The notes below the pieces were generated by a model. That model saw only the letters and a program-made list of their open reading frames with translations. It was not told the DNA's origin and ran no database searches. A stretch of 64,000 nucleotides of DNA from Psychromonas marina (lineage in GTDB: Bacteria > Pseudomonadota > Gammaproteobacteria > Enterobacterales > Psychromonadaceae), in the NCBI RefSeq assembly GCF_030161115.1, contig NZ_BSPQ01000015.1:101459-165458 (forward strand), read 5' to 3'. Each line of letters opens with the position of its first letter. The stretch's first letter is position 1. A program made the position numbers and the translations under genes. This document shows positions 39,720 through 49,383 of this stretch, piece by piece.

Positions 39720-40176
39720 GCAGCGGAGCTGGCCAGTAGAAGTTACAGCTCAACTGAAAAATGTACTTCTCCGTTGTCAAAGCACACGTTGTTGCTCGTA
39801 AACGAGATGCAAGCTTACCGGATATTGAAATTGTATTTATTGAGGAAGCTGCGAGGCAGGGCGGACCTGTATTTGAACAAATTCGTCCGATGCTGAGCGA
39901 TAATCTGCTATTTGGTGATCAAGCTTACAAAAGACCCGATGAGGAAAAGATTGAACTTGAGCAAGGCTTGAAAGCATTAACCCCGATAAAAAAGCAAAAG
40001 GGTCAGAAGGAGTTATCCCCAGAGGATAAAGCTTATTCCAATGCGGTATCGCGTACGAGGCAACCTATAGAAGCCTTATTTGCTTGGCTAAATAAGATGA
40101 CGGGTATTGGAGATGCGTTCATCAAAGGGGTTACTCACACATATTTATGGAAGAGTACCCGCAGCGATGATGCTTA
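39720..40176 (+). pseudogene. DDE transposase C-terminal fragment (IS4-like superfamily)
   Basis: About 140 codons: YFSVVKAHVVARKRDASLPD, LLFGDQAYKRPDEEK (an Asp of the catalytic set), LTPIKKQKGQKELSPEDKAY and SRTRQPIEALFAWLNKMTGI. This is the usual C-terminal half of IS4/IS982-like transposases. The N-terminal half is missing and the end is altered. Confidence 0.7.
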
Positions 40177-40202
40177 AAAGTTTTCCCGAACTCGGCTTTT
40201 GA

Positions 40203-40390
40203 TTAGCATATATAAGTATCGACACTTAATAGAGAGAATGCATTTGCTAGTATTAAGCTTTATAGAGTAGATATGACAAGCTAGCTAGAAATTATGCCAG
40301 TATGTTATCACTGGCATTTTTAATGATGTGGTTACCAATGTATGTTGAACAAAAAAACATGCATGAACCAAAGTTCAACAAGCCCTAATA
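40203..40390 (+). mobile_element. IS5-type remnant, second copy (3' end)
   Basis: Repeats 37850-38040 with changes: TATAAGTATCGACACTTA, TGACAAGCTAGCTAGAAATT, ATGCCAGTATGTTATCACT and the end AACAAGCCCTA. Confidence 0.8.
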
Positions 40391-40523
40391 ATGTATTCTA
40401 ACGTGCCTTTAAAGCTCACTCCATCATGACTTAGTTCATAAAATAATTTATAGAGCAAGCTTATTACTAATCTTTTACACCTTCTATTCAACTAGGACAT
40501 GAGAAGAGATCATATCCAAAGAT

Positions 40524-40709
40524 TTAACTTAAACATGAGTGATCCAACATATATTCGATTGAAAAATCCTTATATTTATTAACAAATAGATCAAAGGTAA
40601 ATCTATCATTCCAACATATGCGAACGACGTTGTCATAACCTGCTTGATTCCACTTACCGACTTCAGAAGTAAATTGCTCTTTTGTTACTCGTATTATTGT
40701 ATTACTCAT
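40524..40709 (-). CDS. Small protein at the end of the type IV pilus cluster
   Basis: A 61-residue protein MSNTIIRVTKEQFTSEVGKW with no signal or membrane segment and no family I know. It starts 15 bases after the truncated prepilin peptidase gene in the same direction, so it may be translated from the pilus mRNA. Coding status uncertain. Confidence 0.4.
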   Translation of the reverse strand: MSNTIIRVTKEQFTSEVGKWNQAGYDNVVRICWNDRFTFDLFVNKYKDFSIEYMLDHSCLS

Positions 40710-40724
40710 ACTTACACTTATTAT

Positions 40725-41069
40725 TCAATAGGTTAAAACAAACACTGATAAAAAAATACACATCCCACAAAGTTCAAATAAAAAATATTTAACTGGGATA
40801 GTTTCATTACAACACTTTGTTTTTCCTCCAAGAAAAACATATCCAAAAATTGGCCAATAGTGATACCACTTAAGTTGTATGTTACAATAATCACACTCTG
40901 ATGATGTCATTAATACTGCCATCCACTCCCGGAGTGAATTCGCTATTTTCCTCTTCGTTACATTTTCCAATCTAAAATATAAAACACCATAAAATCCGCC
41001 AAGTAAGGCTCCTGTATACCCCCAAAAAAACAACCAGATATAATACTGAACTTCATTAAATATCTGCAT
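40725..41069 (-). CDS. Prepilin peptidase N-terminal domain only (TcpJ-like, catalytic domain absent)
   Basis: Starting at the ATG that overlaps the TcpE-like stop as TAATG, this gives 114 residues; an upstream start (41132) lies inside the previous gene. The protein has an N-terminal membrane segment, then the cytoplasmic cysteine region of type IV prepilin peptidases: CDYCNIQLKWYHYWPIFGYV, GGKTKCCNETIPVKYFLFEL. The second cysteine pair is irregular (TKCC instead of CxxC). After one further hydrophobic segment it stops. The A24 aspartyl peptidase domain with its two Asp, more than 100 residues, is missing, so it cannot process prepilins alone. A housekeeping PilD elsewhere could serve. Confidence 0.7.
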   Translation of the reverse strand: MQIFNEVQYYIWLFFWGYTGALLGGFYGVLYFRLENVTKRKIANSLREWMAVLMTSSECDYCNIQLKWYHYWPIFGYVFLGGKTKCCNETIPVKYFLFELCGMCIFLSVFVLTY

Positions 41070-42097
41070 TAGTATTGACTCATTCCACTTGATAACATCG
41101 ATGACAACCCAAACATTGCGTAGTAAATCCAAATTGCAGTAATAGAAACTAACAAAATACCCACTGTATTCAGAATCTTACCTAAAACGGCTACATTTTT
41201 TTCAAGCTTAAGCCTTTGATTATTTGCAACAATAAGAATTGAAGTGGCAAAATTATTAGAATTAGAATAAACCCCGAGTAAAGCCAATAACTCTTGTGGA
41301 ATGAAAAACACATCCAAACTTTCTACAATAGAATTGTTGTCGCGAGAAAAAAGCATCACTTTTTCAAGCTTGCTCTTTAACCACCCCTGTGTTGTTGATG
41401 AATGAATCTCAGTTAATGCATCATTATAAGAGACACCAGACGTCATTAAAGTACCTAACATTTTAAGAAAGGTGACCGTTATAAATTGCTCTAGCAGAGA
41501 GTATATTCCAATATTATGAAATATATCTCTTAGCTTATTTGAGCCATTCTTAGAAAAATAAAAGAATCCATAGACGGTGATACTTACTCCGAATATCAAG
41601 TACAAAAATGAATAATCAGAAAAATAATATCCTGCATTGTAAAGGTTTGCAGAAATAGGAGGCCAAGTACTAACGGCAGCAAAGTCAACAAACACGATTA
41701 AAACTTGTCGCGCATATCCAATCACAATAACGATACAAAGAATTAACAAAACACCAGGGGGAACAAGAGAGCTAATCAACAAGTCTTTTATTTTTTGATT
41801 TGAATTAATCAACTCGATTGATTCGAAAAACCCCTCAGATATGTTGCCAGACTTTTCAGAAGCACTGATAAGTAAATATTCATTTTCTGGTATATCTTTT
41901 TTCAATACAGCGGCAATCGACGGCATATCAGAATAACTAGATAACCACCCCTTATATAATGATATTTTACTTTTAGCCTTCACCCTTTCAGCTATACTGA
42001 GCATGCACTCTAGCGTGTCTTTAATACTCACTCCCTCACGACTGAGTTCATAAAATTGTTTATATATATCGAGCCTTTTTACTGCTGATAGTTTCAT
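41069..42097 (-). CDS. Type IV pilus inner-membrane platform protein (TcpE/GspF-like)
   Basis: A 342-residue polytopic protein with cytoplasmic N-terminal helices and three membrane segments (about 130-155, 175-200 and 305-335), typical of GspF/PilC/TcpE, which forms the base that the ATPase acts on. V. cholerae TcpE has about 340 residues. TFLKMLGTLMTSGVSYNDAL is the usual T2SSF motif region. It overlaps the ATPase gene as ATGA and the next gene as TAATG. Confidence 0.85.
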   Translation of the reverse strand: MKLSAVKRLDIYKQFYELSREGVSIKDTLECMLSIAERVKAKSKISLYKGWLSSYSDMPSIAAVLKKDIPENEYLLISASEKSGNISEGFFESIELINSNQKIKDLLISSLVPPGVLLILCIVIVIGYARQVLIVFVDFAAVSTWPPISANLYNAGYYFSDYSFLYLIFGVSITVYGFFYFSKNGSNKLRDIFHNIGIYSLLEQFITVTFLKMLGTLMTSGVSYNDALTEIHSSTTQGWLKSKLEKVMLFSRDNNSIVESLDVFFIPQELLALLGVYSNSNNFATSILIVANNQRLKLEKNVAVLGKILNTVGILLVSITAIWIYYAMFGLSSMLSSGMSQY

Positions 42098-43680
42098 TTA
42101 TTTCTCTCTTTAAGTTGATGATCAAAAATACCGAAGGACTTTTCAAGTTCAATTGGGCAAACAACACCTTGTAACATCAAATTAAATGCACCTTGAAATA
42201 GTGTTACCCCACCAATGCCATCACCTTGGTTTACCCAAAGCATTTTTAATTTAATAAAATCTTCCCTCTTAATTGCATCTAACATTTCTTCACTCAGCGT
42301 TAAAAGCTCAATAACAATTTGCCGGCCAGCGACACCACTCCCACCACATCGTTTACACCCATCGAAATTTTGAACTCTTAACATTGTAAATTCATTTACT
42401 TCACAGTAACCTTGTAAAAGCGTATACAAGCGATCATTTGGATTATCTTCGTAATACTTTTCTAAAGGGATTGAACACTCACATAAAGTCGGTATCAATT
42501 TTTGACACATGATTCCCGCAATAAAATCAGGCGAGGCCAAACGAGAGTAAGAGATACCTAACGAATTGAGTCGACTTATTGTAGAAATAACCCCACCAGC
42601 ATGCAATGTTGTTATGACAAAATGGCCGCTTTCTACCGATTCAGCTAAAACATCAGCTGTTTGCGCATCACGCGTCTCCCCGATTAATAAAATATCAGGG
42701 TCTCGTCGCATTGCTGATGCCAAATACTTTGTAAATGCTCCTTTATCCGACTCATCACCAACACTTCTTAATACTGATGTTTGAGCTGCACCTAAAATCT
42801 CATATTCCACGGGGTCTTCTACTGTTACAATTGATACATCACGATGATGAAAATCTTCATAGAGCCAACCAAGAATTTTATTGATAGAAGATGACTTCCC
42901 AGAACCAGTTGTTCCCGCAACAACGAATAAGCCCATTGCGCTTGAGGCAATACGTTTCACACAAATATTCTGTTCAAGGCTCGTTTTAGGTATTAAAATA
43001 TGATCGCTACCTCTCTTATCACCAGACCTCTCAACAACCCTAGACTTTAGTATTCTTAATACGGCATGATATGCCTGATTATTTGCTGATTCGATGGGTG
43101 AATGCGAGTATCGTACTTTTATACTTTCGTTATTTTTAAAGTTCAAAACACCTGATGAATCTTGCAAATAACGTCTGTTCCAAACATCCCTTTTCTCATT
43201 TGCTAGCACATTAAAAAACACACCCAACATAGAGTCCATTTCAAATGGAGGTACATTATCAATAAAAACCAATTTACCTTGTATTCTAAACCATATCTCA
43301 ACTTTAAAATCACCACGGAAGACATGAATATCCGAAGCATCTTTTTTCATCGCATTCATAACTAGTTCGTGAAAGCGAACTTCCAAAGCACTTAAGTTTT
43401 CGGCACTTCTAGCACCAGCACTCTTCTGGCTATTGAAGTATTTATAACTGTCAAAAAGCCCTTTGGAAGATTGATAATACTCTATTAAACTGTTGGTATT
43501 GATAAAGGGGTTCAATGCATAAAAGAGATCCCTCACTGTAGGTTGTTTTTGTCCTACAATAAAAACAACCGATATATGATCTTCTCTTTTTAATAGATAA
43601 AACTCATCTGTACTATAGATAACATCACCTAAATACAAATAATCTTGTATATCATTTAATACAGACTTGTTTTTGTTCAT
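42094..43680 (-). CDS. Type IV pilus assembly ATPase (TcpT/GspE-like)
   Basis: Starting at ATG 43680 (MNKNKSVLNDIQDYLYLGDV) gives 528 residues; the longer start at 43755 would overlap the preceding gene by 59 bases. Domains: an N-terminal region, ASDIHVFRGDFKVEIWFRIQ, Walker A GTTGSGKSS, Asp box VEDPVEYEI, Walker B ILLIGETRDAQTAD, His box TTLHAGG, and a zinc site CKRCGGSGVAGRQ with an earlier C..C. It powers pilus extension from the cytoplasm. V. cholerae TcpT (about 500 residues) is the closest by context. Confidence 0.9.
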   Translation of the reverse strand: MNKNKSVLNDIQDYLYLGDVIYSTDEFYLLKREDHISVVFIVGQKQPTVRDLFYALNPFINTNSLIEYYQSSKGLFDSYKYFNSQKSAGARSAENLSALEVRFHELVMNAMKKDASDIHVFRGDFKVEIWFRIQGKLVFIDNVPPFEMDSMLGVFFNVLANEKRDVWNRRYLQDSSGVLNFKNNESIKVRYSHSPIESANNQAYHAVLRILKSRVVERSGDKRGSDHILIPKTSLEQNICVKRIASSAMGLFVVAGTTGSGKSSSINKILGWLYEDFHHRDVSIVTVEDPVEYEILGAAQTSVLRSVGDESDKGAFTKYLASAMRRDPDILLIGETRDAQTADVLAESVESGHFVITTLHAGGVISTISRLNSLGISYSRLASPDFIAGIMCQKLIPTLCECSIPLEKYYEDNPNDRLYTLLQGYCEVNEFTMLRVQNFDGCKRCGGSGVAGRQIVIELLTLSEEMLDAIKREDFIKLKMLWVNQGDGIGGVTLFQGAFNLMLQGVVCPIELEKSFGIFDHQLKERNK

Positions 43681-43696
43681 CTTACTTTTACACCAG

Positions 43697-44479
43697 TTAT
43701 TTAAAACGCCGAATATAAATTGAATTTCCCTGGCTAAACAGCTCATACCTATCATTGTTTACATAAAAAGGACTATATTTAGTCAGTGGGACCTTCAAAC
43801 GACGCCCATTAATCTCAACAATATACAACTGTTTCTCATTTTTAGTGTAATGAGATAACACGTTTAGAGTTGGTAAAGGTTTAGATACGTTCATCGGTGC
43901 GACAGGCTTAGAGTTTGCCCCCACTTTAGTAACATTTTTGACAACTGGTTTAGGAACAAAACGCTCTTTTTCTAGTTCTTTTTTTAACCTAATTTGTTTA
44001 AGCTTAAGTTCATATAAAGATATGTCTTGCTCTATTTGTGTACGTAACGTCTGATGCGCTAAATAACGTTGCAATTGAAGGCTGTTTTTAGTAATAATAT
44101 TATCTTCATTACTATCTTCTATCTGCATACTTTCTTCCTCAGAAACACTCCTTGGACCTAATTGAGAGTCATCTTTTACTTTAATGCTTTCGACCTCTAC
44201 ATTCCCCCCTTTCTTCTGCTTGCTCTGTTGTTCTGAATCACTCACTACATCTAACTTGATATCATTTTTTTCTGCCATACTTCCAATGTGAGTATTTTCT
44301 TTCTCTGTATATTTACTTGCTTCCGTAACATCGTTCTCTTGATCTAACTGCAGTTCATCTTTCCCTATAGGGCTATCTAAGTCTGAGATTGCTTTTTCAC
44401 CTGCCCCCCCCTCATAAGCAGAAGAAAAACCAGAGAAAACTATATTTAACATTAATATGACTTTAAAAATGAACTTCAT
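43697..44479 (-). CDS. Periplasmic protein of the pilus cluster (TcpS position)
   Basis: A 260-residue protein with signal peptide (MKFIFKVILMLNIVFSGFSS). There is a long charged, low-complexity middle (about 25-125, rich in E, K, S and D), a predicted coiled coil (LRTQIEQDISLYELKLKQIR), and a compact basic end (VEINGRRLKVPLTKYSPFYV...IYIRRF). It occupies the place of tcpS between the D and T genes. The family cannot be shown by motif; the C-terminal part is reminiscent of PilP-like domains. Confidence 0.6.
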   Translation of the reverse strand: MKFIFKVILMLNIVFSGFSSAYEGGAGEKAISDLDSPIGKDELQLDQENDVTEASKYTEKENTHIGSMAEKNDIKLDVVSDSEQQSKQKKGGNVEVESIKVKDDSQLGPRSVSEEESMQIEDSNEDNIITKNSLQLQRYLAHQTLRTQIEQDISLYELKLKQIRLKKELEKERFVPKPVVKNVTKVGANSKPVAPMNVSKPLPTLNVLSHYTKNEKQLYIVEINGRRLKVPLTKYSPFYVNNDRYELFSQGNSIYIRRFK

Positions 44480-44481
44480 TG

Positions 44482-45294
44482 TTAACTTCCTTTAACCAGT
44501 AATCTAATTGATAAAGTAATTTTTTTATTTTCTAAAGAAAATGAGGTAACAGAAAATTTTTCTGTCGCAAATATATCCACTAATGATTCATAAATAATAG
44601 GTAAAGCAACCAAACTTTCAGTTATTACTACGAAATCTAATTTTTCAATATTCTTAATATTTTTAGGTATTAATACATCTCTTGTACTTACAATAGTGGA
44701 TTTTTTTAAATCACTAACAGAAAATATACTTCTCATATTATTTTCAGTTATCGCATATAAGTCTGTATATTTATCTAACATTGTATTTTTATCTGTCAGC
44801 AATAACTCTGTCTCAGAGATATCATTTTGCTTATCGGTTAATTGAAACCAACTAAAATCTACAGTCAACTCTTTGCTTTGACCAAGGTGGTTAACGGTTA
44901 AATCGGAAAAACCACTAAAAAACAATTTAATTTCTACCAAAGCGGCACTAGTCGGATATTCGAATAATGAAAAATGTAACTTACACCTTGTGAAATCACA
45001 CTTCCCCCCTTTAAATTGTCCAAACAAAAAGGCCTCACCTCCTGTATAACTTATGCGCCGAACCACCTCATTTGCCATTACAATATTGCCAAACTCAACA
45101 GCACTATTAACTTCATTTAACGCTCTTTCTATCATAATTTCACGCTGGTTTTCGATAGGAACTTGTGGCTCTTCTGGTTGTAGATATATAAAATAAAAAA
45201 CAACCCAGGTTATTATTGCCACTACAATAAAAACAAAAAGTAGCACGCTTAACAGCATGTATTTTTTAAAAAACTTATAAAACATTGCTAACAA
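44482..45294 (-). CDS. Bitopic inner-membrane pilus protein (TcpD position)
   Basis: A 270-residue protein with one N-terminal membrane anchor (YMLLSVLLFVFIVVAIITWV and following) and a periplasmic domain. One cysteine pair (GGKCDFTRCKLHF) is the only marked feature. Size and topology equal TcpD of V. cholerae (about 278) and resemble the PilN/PilO type of alignment proteins. It is followed two bases later by the next gene. Confidence 0.6.
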   Translation of the reverse strand: MLAMFYKFFKKYMLLSVLLFVFIVVAIITWVVFYFIYLQPEEPQVPIENQREIMIERALNEVNSAVEFGNIVMANEVVRRISYTGGEAFLFGQFKGGKCDFTRCKLHFSLFEYPTSAALVEIKLFFSGFSDLTVNHLGQSKELTVDFSWFQLTDKQNDISETELLLTDKNTMLDKYTDLYAITENNMRSIFSVSDLKKSTIVSTRDVLIPKNIKNIEKLDFVVITESLVALPIIYESLVDIFATEKFSVTSFSLENKKITLSIRLLVKGS

Positions 45295-45301
45295 CCTTCT
45301 T

Positions 45302-45871
45302 TTACAAAGCTTTACTTAATAGGAATAAACCACCGCCAACTAAAGAACCGAATAAAGTAACAACCAAAAGAACAAACTTGTATATCGACGGAACTTTAGT
45401 GATTGTTTTATTCCAACTTTTTTTAGACAAAATTGGAATATCATCAATAACGATACATTTAACCCTCACAATGTCAGAAAACCGTGATTCACACTCACTT
45501 GTAATGACCTCTATATCTTTAAGAGAGACCTGAGTTCTGATCCCTAGAAAATCAAAATGTATGATGTGATTATCGATAATAGGAATAAGAGCAAACTCTT
45601 TTTCAGTTCCCTTTTTAAAAAAAAACAAAATAAGCAGCCCTTTTCTACCGCGAATAAGATCCCCCTCATCAATTGAGGGAGGATTCAAATAGCTTTCATT
45701 ACAATAAGCAATGCCATTAGATAGAGAAACGAGACTAGCCCTGCTGCCGCAGTAAACTAAAACGTGCCCACTATTTTTTGTCTCTGTAACATAAAACATT
45801 TCCTTATTAATACTGATATTAAATTTTGGGCATTCAGGCATATCAGACCATGTGTCTAAATTATCATTCAT
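45302..45871 (-). CDS. Tail-anchored membrane protein of the pilus cluster (TcpR position)
   Basis: A 189-residue protein, soluble beta-rich N-terminal part (VLVYCGSRASLVSLSNGIAY, GRKGLLILFFFKKGTE) and one C-terminal membrane segment (YKFVLLVVTLFGSLVGGGLF). No signal peptide. In the TCP operon tcpR lies here, between the secretin and tcpD; TcpR is about 150 residues and helps the secretin. The match is by position and topology. Confidence 0.55.
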   Translation of the reverse strand: MNDNLDTWSDMPECPKFNISINKEMFYVTETKNSGHVLVYCGSRASLVSLSNGIAYCNESYLNPPSIDEGDLIRGRKGLLILFFFKKGTEKEFALIPIIDNHIIHFDFLGIRTQVSLKDIEVITSECESRFSDIVRVKCIVIDDIPILSKKSWNKTITKVPSIYKFVLLVVTLFGSLVGGGLFLLSKAL

Positions 45872-45895
45872 AGGTAACTCTTATACTCAATTGTT

Positions 45896-47356
45896 TTACA
45901 TAGACTCAATCATAATGGCGATATTAGAACGTTCGTTTGAGTCATTCTTCTTACCACCAAGCAAGAAAGTATTGGGTAATGTTGTACTCTTCGCATCCTC
46001 AAGTTTACTTTGTTTAAAACCAGTCAATAACAGGCTATCACCACGTTTCATTCTTACCGTTTGGAACATGCTATTCTCGGTCATTCTAGGTAACTGCACA
46101 TCACCGATAGTATCGAAACCTAATAATTCACTTTGTAATAAACTAATTGATAAGGTGATATCATCGCTGTTATTCAAAATAGACATAAGCATCATAGAGA
46201 ACCCAATTTCAAGATCTTCCGTCACGAGTTTACGTGTTTCAATATCACTTCCTGTGTCCCTTTCATATTCGATATCACTTACGTACCCCATTCTTTCAAT
46301 AACATTGAAAGGTACGGGTAAAGCATTCATAGCGGTAACTTCTGCTGACGTTTCTATGCTCAAAAAGTCATTTTGTGCGAGCGAGCTTATATCTAGCTTA
46401 GAACCATCAAGAGCCCCACCCACTTTTTCCAAACCGATTACAGTTGAAGCTGCGCCACCTGGAAAGTTATTTCCCATATCCCCAATAAGACTTGATGAGT
46501 TATAACGCAAATTAAAGTCAATTCCTTGCTCTTCCAACTCTTCATGCTGATAACGAATGATCGTAATTAAGAATTTCACTTGACGTTCAGCTATTTGATT
46601 GTATTCATTAATAAACGTTGAAGACTTATGTATAGCATTTGGTTTGTCAGAGATATTTACAATGCCTAGGTTACGATTCTCAACGAGAGACCCTTTCGAG
46701 CTAATCAGTCCTTTTAAAGAAGTAATTAAAGACTCCCAATGATCTTCTTCTGATGTTATTTCGTATTCCATTCCCGTATCTGTAGCAGACCCGCCATTGC
46801 CAAAGGTGACGGATTTATCAATTTGACTTCCCGACATCATGAACGTTTTAGTCACACACTCGTTAAAATAAACCGCACTTTCTCTAAATTCGATGTCATA
46901 GTCATACATACTAGCTAATTTAAGTAAATAGCTGGCAACGTCACCATCATGGTCAATATGTTTGTATTCAATTACCGAGGTGTCAGCAGCCTCTTTAAGA
47001 ACGCCACTTGAATCATCATCAGAATCATCATTAGCTTCACATTCATGAACAACGGTGGACAGGAATGGGATAAATGACAAAGCATCTTTTAATCCAGTAA
47101 CCGTTGTTGGATGAACAGTCAAGCTTTGTGCCAGCTCATTATCAAAAGTAGTTTTTATCTTAATAGGAAGCGGATTAAATACTGTTGAATCTTCTGTATA
47201 ATAAACCTCTTTTTCTACCGACATTTTCCCAGTTTCTTTTATTCTTTCATCGAATTTTGAAATTCGTTCATTCGACTTTTTTTGATCTGTTGAAGATGAA
47301 CAGGCGGCCAGTACTAAAACAGATAACAATAGTAATATTTTTTTAGCAGTCATCAT
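45896..47356 (-). CDS. Outer-membrane secretin lipoprotein (TcpC/BfpB-like)
   Basis: A 486-residue protein with lipobox VLAAC (C19) and secretin features: N-domains with the charged loop, and a C-terminal beta region (VTAMNALPVPFNVIERMGYV, LEIGFSMMLMSILNNSDDIT, LTGFKQSKLEDAKSTTLPNT). V. cholerae TcpC has 489 residues and is also a lipoprotein. It forms the outer-membrane gate for the pilus. Its start overlaps the TcpQ-like gene by 14 bases; the second ATG follows GGGGGAC better and may be the true start. Confidence 0.85.
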   Translation of the reverse strand: MMTAKKILLLLSVLVLAACSSSTDQKKSNERISKFDERIKETGKMSVEKEVYYTEDSTVFNPLPIKIKTTFDNELAQSLTVHPTTVTGLKDALSFIPFLSTVVHECEANDDSDDDSSGVLKEAADTSVIEYKHIDHDGDVASYLLKLASMYDYDIEFRESAVYFNECVTKTFMMSGSQIDKSVTFGNGGSATDTGMEYEITSEEDHWESLITSLKGLISSKGSLVENRNLGIVNISDKPNAIHKSSTFINEYNQIAERQVKFLITIIRYQHEELEEQGIDFNLRYNSSSLIGDMGNNFPGGAASTVIGLEKVGGALDGSKLDISSLAQNDFLSIETSAEVTAMNALPVPFNVIERMGYVSDIEYERDTGSDIETRKLVTEDLEIGFSMMLMSILNNSDDITLSISLLQSELLGFDTIGDVQLPRMTENSMFQTVRMKRGDSLLLTGFKQSKLEDAKSTTLPNTFLLGGKKNDSNERSNIAIMIESM

Positions 47357-47948
47357 GTCCCCCTTTGGTTCTAATAATAAGTTGGCTTATAGGGATATAT
47401 TTAAAATCCAAATACCATTTACTTTCTGTTAAGTCATCCGATATGGCTCTTAAAATACTAGATAGATCACCTTGATATTCTTTTGACGAATTAATTGCAA
47501 TATCGCACTTAGCTTTCCACTTTAAATTCACATTATGATGAGCTGTTAATAGTTCAAGGTTTTCTTTAAGCGTTAACGTCGAGGATAAAGAAAACTTATT
47601 TTCACCAATATGGCTTTCGGTTTTGATATCAGCGACGCTAGACTTTTCTGTTAATATGTCTTGCTGATGAATGATTACATTTGGTGTTAAATTTTCACCG
47701 TTTAGAATCTCTTTACGAGGGCACTCATCAGGGATTTTAATTTCTGTTCCTGTCGTGATTATTTTCGGATCAACAATACGATTAAAGTCCAACACACAGG
47801 CCAATTTATTTAATTGATGAGTATCTGACAAATGGGCATAAACTGTCTCCCCTGTATTTAGTATAAAGCTATTCATCGCTAAAACTGAACGAACTACAAA
47901 CAGCCCACACAGAAAAATAATTATTTTAATTTTAAAACTCACACACAT
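47343..47948 (-). CDS. TcpQ-like periplasmic pilus protein
   Basis: A 201-residue protein with signal peptide (IIIFLCGLFVVRSVLA), a LysM-like first part (GETVYAHLSDTHQLNKLACV, TTGTEIKIPDEC) and a C-terminal TcpQ/PilL domain (LTLKENLELLTAHHNVNLKW, GDLSSILRAISDDL). In V. cholerae TcpQ localises and stabilises the TcpC secretin. Gene order B-Q-C is kept here. Confidence 0.75.
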   Translation of the reverse strand: MCVSFKIKIIIFLCGLFVVRSVLAMNSFILNTGETVYAHLSDTHQLNKLACVLDFNRIVDPKIITTGTEIKIPDECPRKEILNGENLTPNVIIHQQDILTEKSSVADIKTESHIGENKFSLSSTLTLKENLELLTAHHNVNLKWKAKCDIAINSSKEYQGDLSSILRAISDDLTESKWYLDFKYIPISQLIIRTKGGHDDC

Positions 47949-47979
47949 TTTTACATTCCGTTAATAAGTAATTAAAGTT

Positions 47980-49305
47980 CTATGCTCTTTCACACCAAGT
48001 AAATGCTATAAGAGAAATATTAGGAGAATTTATTTCACCATCATCATAAAACTCTGATGCGATTAAACTATGTACATCCCAAAAATCTGGATTTATCAGA
48101 TTATCTTCCCAACCCGTCGCCACAACACCGACTAAAGTGCTAGCCTCATACTTAACATCACCACCCGTTGTTGTATCACCCCAGTCACGTTCATCGATAT
48201 GTTGCCCTCCACCATCACCAAAACTACTGATAGCAGTAGCAACATTTGCAACAAAATTCACTGGGCATTCTGGTTTTTTAATGACGCCTTCACCAGCACG
48301 AATAAAGTGAATTTTTGGTACCGTGTAGCCAGATGAGCCTATAGAGTAGTCATCACTAATCACAGAGCTACCTTCAATGGTTGCATTCACCCCAGATTGA
48401 TCGACGACCTTTACACCTGTATCAGTATTGGTGATGCAATTAAACCTGCCGGTTACTTCGCTATCCCAGCATAAACTTTTGTCATCATTGATATTAACGC
48501 TTCCATCCGACAACAATGCTCTTATATTAAAAGCACTGCTAATAGTGATCTGTAAATAAGACGTTCCTTCAACTGAATGGCGAAGAAAATCACCTATTTG
48601 AATGGGATCATTAATTTGATCATTAAGCGTCACTAAACTACCTGTATCAGTAACTTCATTAATAATTATTCCATTTTCACTGCTTATCACTTCATTTGAA
48701 ATCAATTGCTTAACAAGTTCTTGATAAAAGCGTGCAAAATATGCCCCGCCATTTGATGCGCCAAAAATCGAAGACTCACCTACATCAAAATTAAATTGTA
48801 ATGAATACCCCAGACCTACAGCGGTGTTGTCAACAACAAAGAATGCTTCATTTTTATATTTCAAGTGAGCATTTACATCACCGACTACATAGCAAGGTAA
48901 TATCATGGAATGCTGTTCACTACTCACAGCCTCTGCCACACCGATTGCAGGACGTAGTTCATGACTGATCGCAGGAGACGCCAATCCACCAGCACAATCA
49001 TCATACTTTAACCACTCTAAGTGACTAGAATCACCACCAACCCGCTTTACGGCATATGAATATTGGCCATTCGAATCTGTTATAAAAGGAATGCCAGCCT
49101 TTGTAGGAAAACGATCATGAATCATAATACGAGTCGCGGTTGATGAAATAATTTGACTTAAATCTTGAGCAATAAGAGTGCTCGCCTTATATTGACTATC
49201 TCTTAAGGCTAAAACAGTCGCACTTGCGGAAATCACCCCTAGAATTGCAATCGCAATTACAGTCTCAAATAAGGCAAACCCAGTGTTAAATCGACTTCTC
49301 AACAT
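47980..49305 (-). CDS. Minor pilin initiating assembly (TcpB-like)
   Basis: A 441-residue protein with a short leader and prepilin cleavage site RFNTG/FALFETVIAIAILGV (Glu at +5), then a large globular beta-rich domain with several cysteines. TcpB of V. cholerae is a similarly large (about 430) trimeric minor pilin that starts assembly and triggers retraction in a pilus system without a retraction ATPase. The same role is expected because no PilT-like gene is present here. Confidence 0.85.
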   Translation of the reverse strand: MLRSRFNTGFALFETVIAIAILGVISASATVLALRDSQYKASTLIAQDLSQIISSTATRIMIHDRFPTKAGIPFITDSNGQYSYAVKRVGGDSSHLEWLKYDDCAGGLASPAISHELRPAIGVAEAVSSEQHSMILPCYVVGDVNAHLKYKNEAFFVVDNTAVGLGYSLQFNFDVGESSIFGASNGGAYFARFYQELVKQLISNEVISSENGIIINEVTDTGSLVTLNDQINDPIQIGDFLRHSVEGTSYLQITISSAFNIRALLSDGSVNINDDKSLCWDSEVTGRFNCITNTDTGVKVVDQSGVNATIEGSSVISDDYSIGSSGYTVPKIHFIRAGEGVIKKPECPVNFVANVATAISSFGDGGGQHIDERDWGDTTTGGDVKYEASTLVGVVATGWEDNLINPDFWDVHSLIASEFYDDGEINSPNISLIAFTWCERA

Positions 49306-49331
49306 TATTTATCTATTCCTCATTATCTGTA

Positions 49332-49373
49332 CTGCAGAGTGCATCAGATATTAATATCCGATGCACTCTGCAG
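49332..49373 (-). promoter_or_regulatory. Long stem-loop between major and minor pilin genes
   Basis: CTGCAGAGTGCATC and GATGCACTCTGCAG pair perfectly (14 bp), with six further pairs GATATT/AATATC inside after one mismatch, making a nearly closed 42-base hairpin. No T-run, so it may stabilise the pilin mRNA or block read-through partly. Confidence 0.85.
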
Positions 49374-49383
49374 TTAAATAAAC

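Noticed and set aside
43681..43755. Longer start of the pilus ATPase (adds 25 residues)
   Set aside because: It would overlap the preceding gene by 59 bases and adds a non-family N-terminus; ATG 43680 fits the usual ATPase start better.
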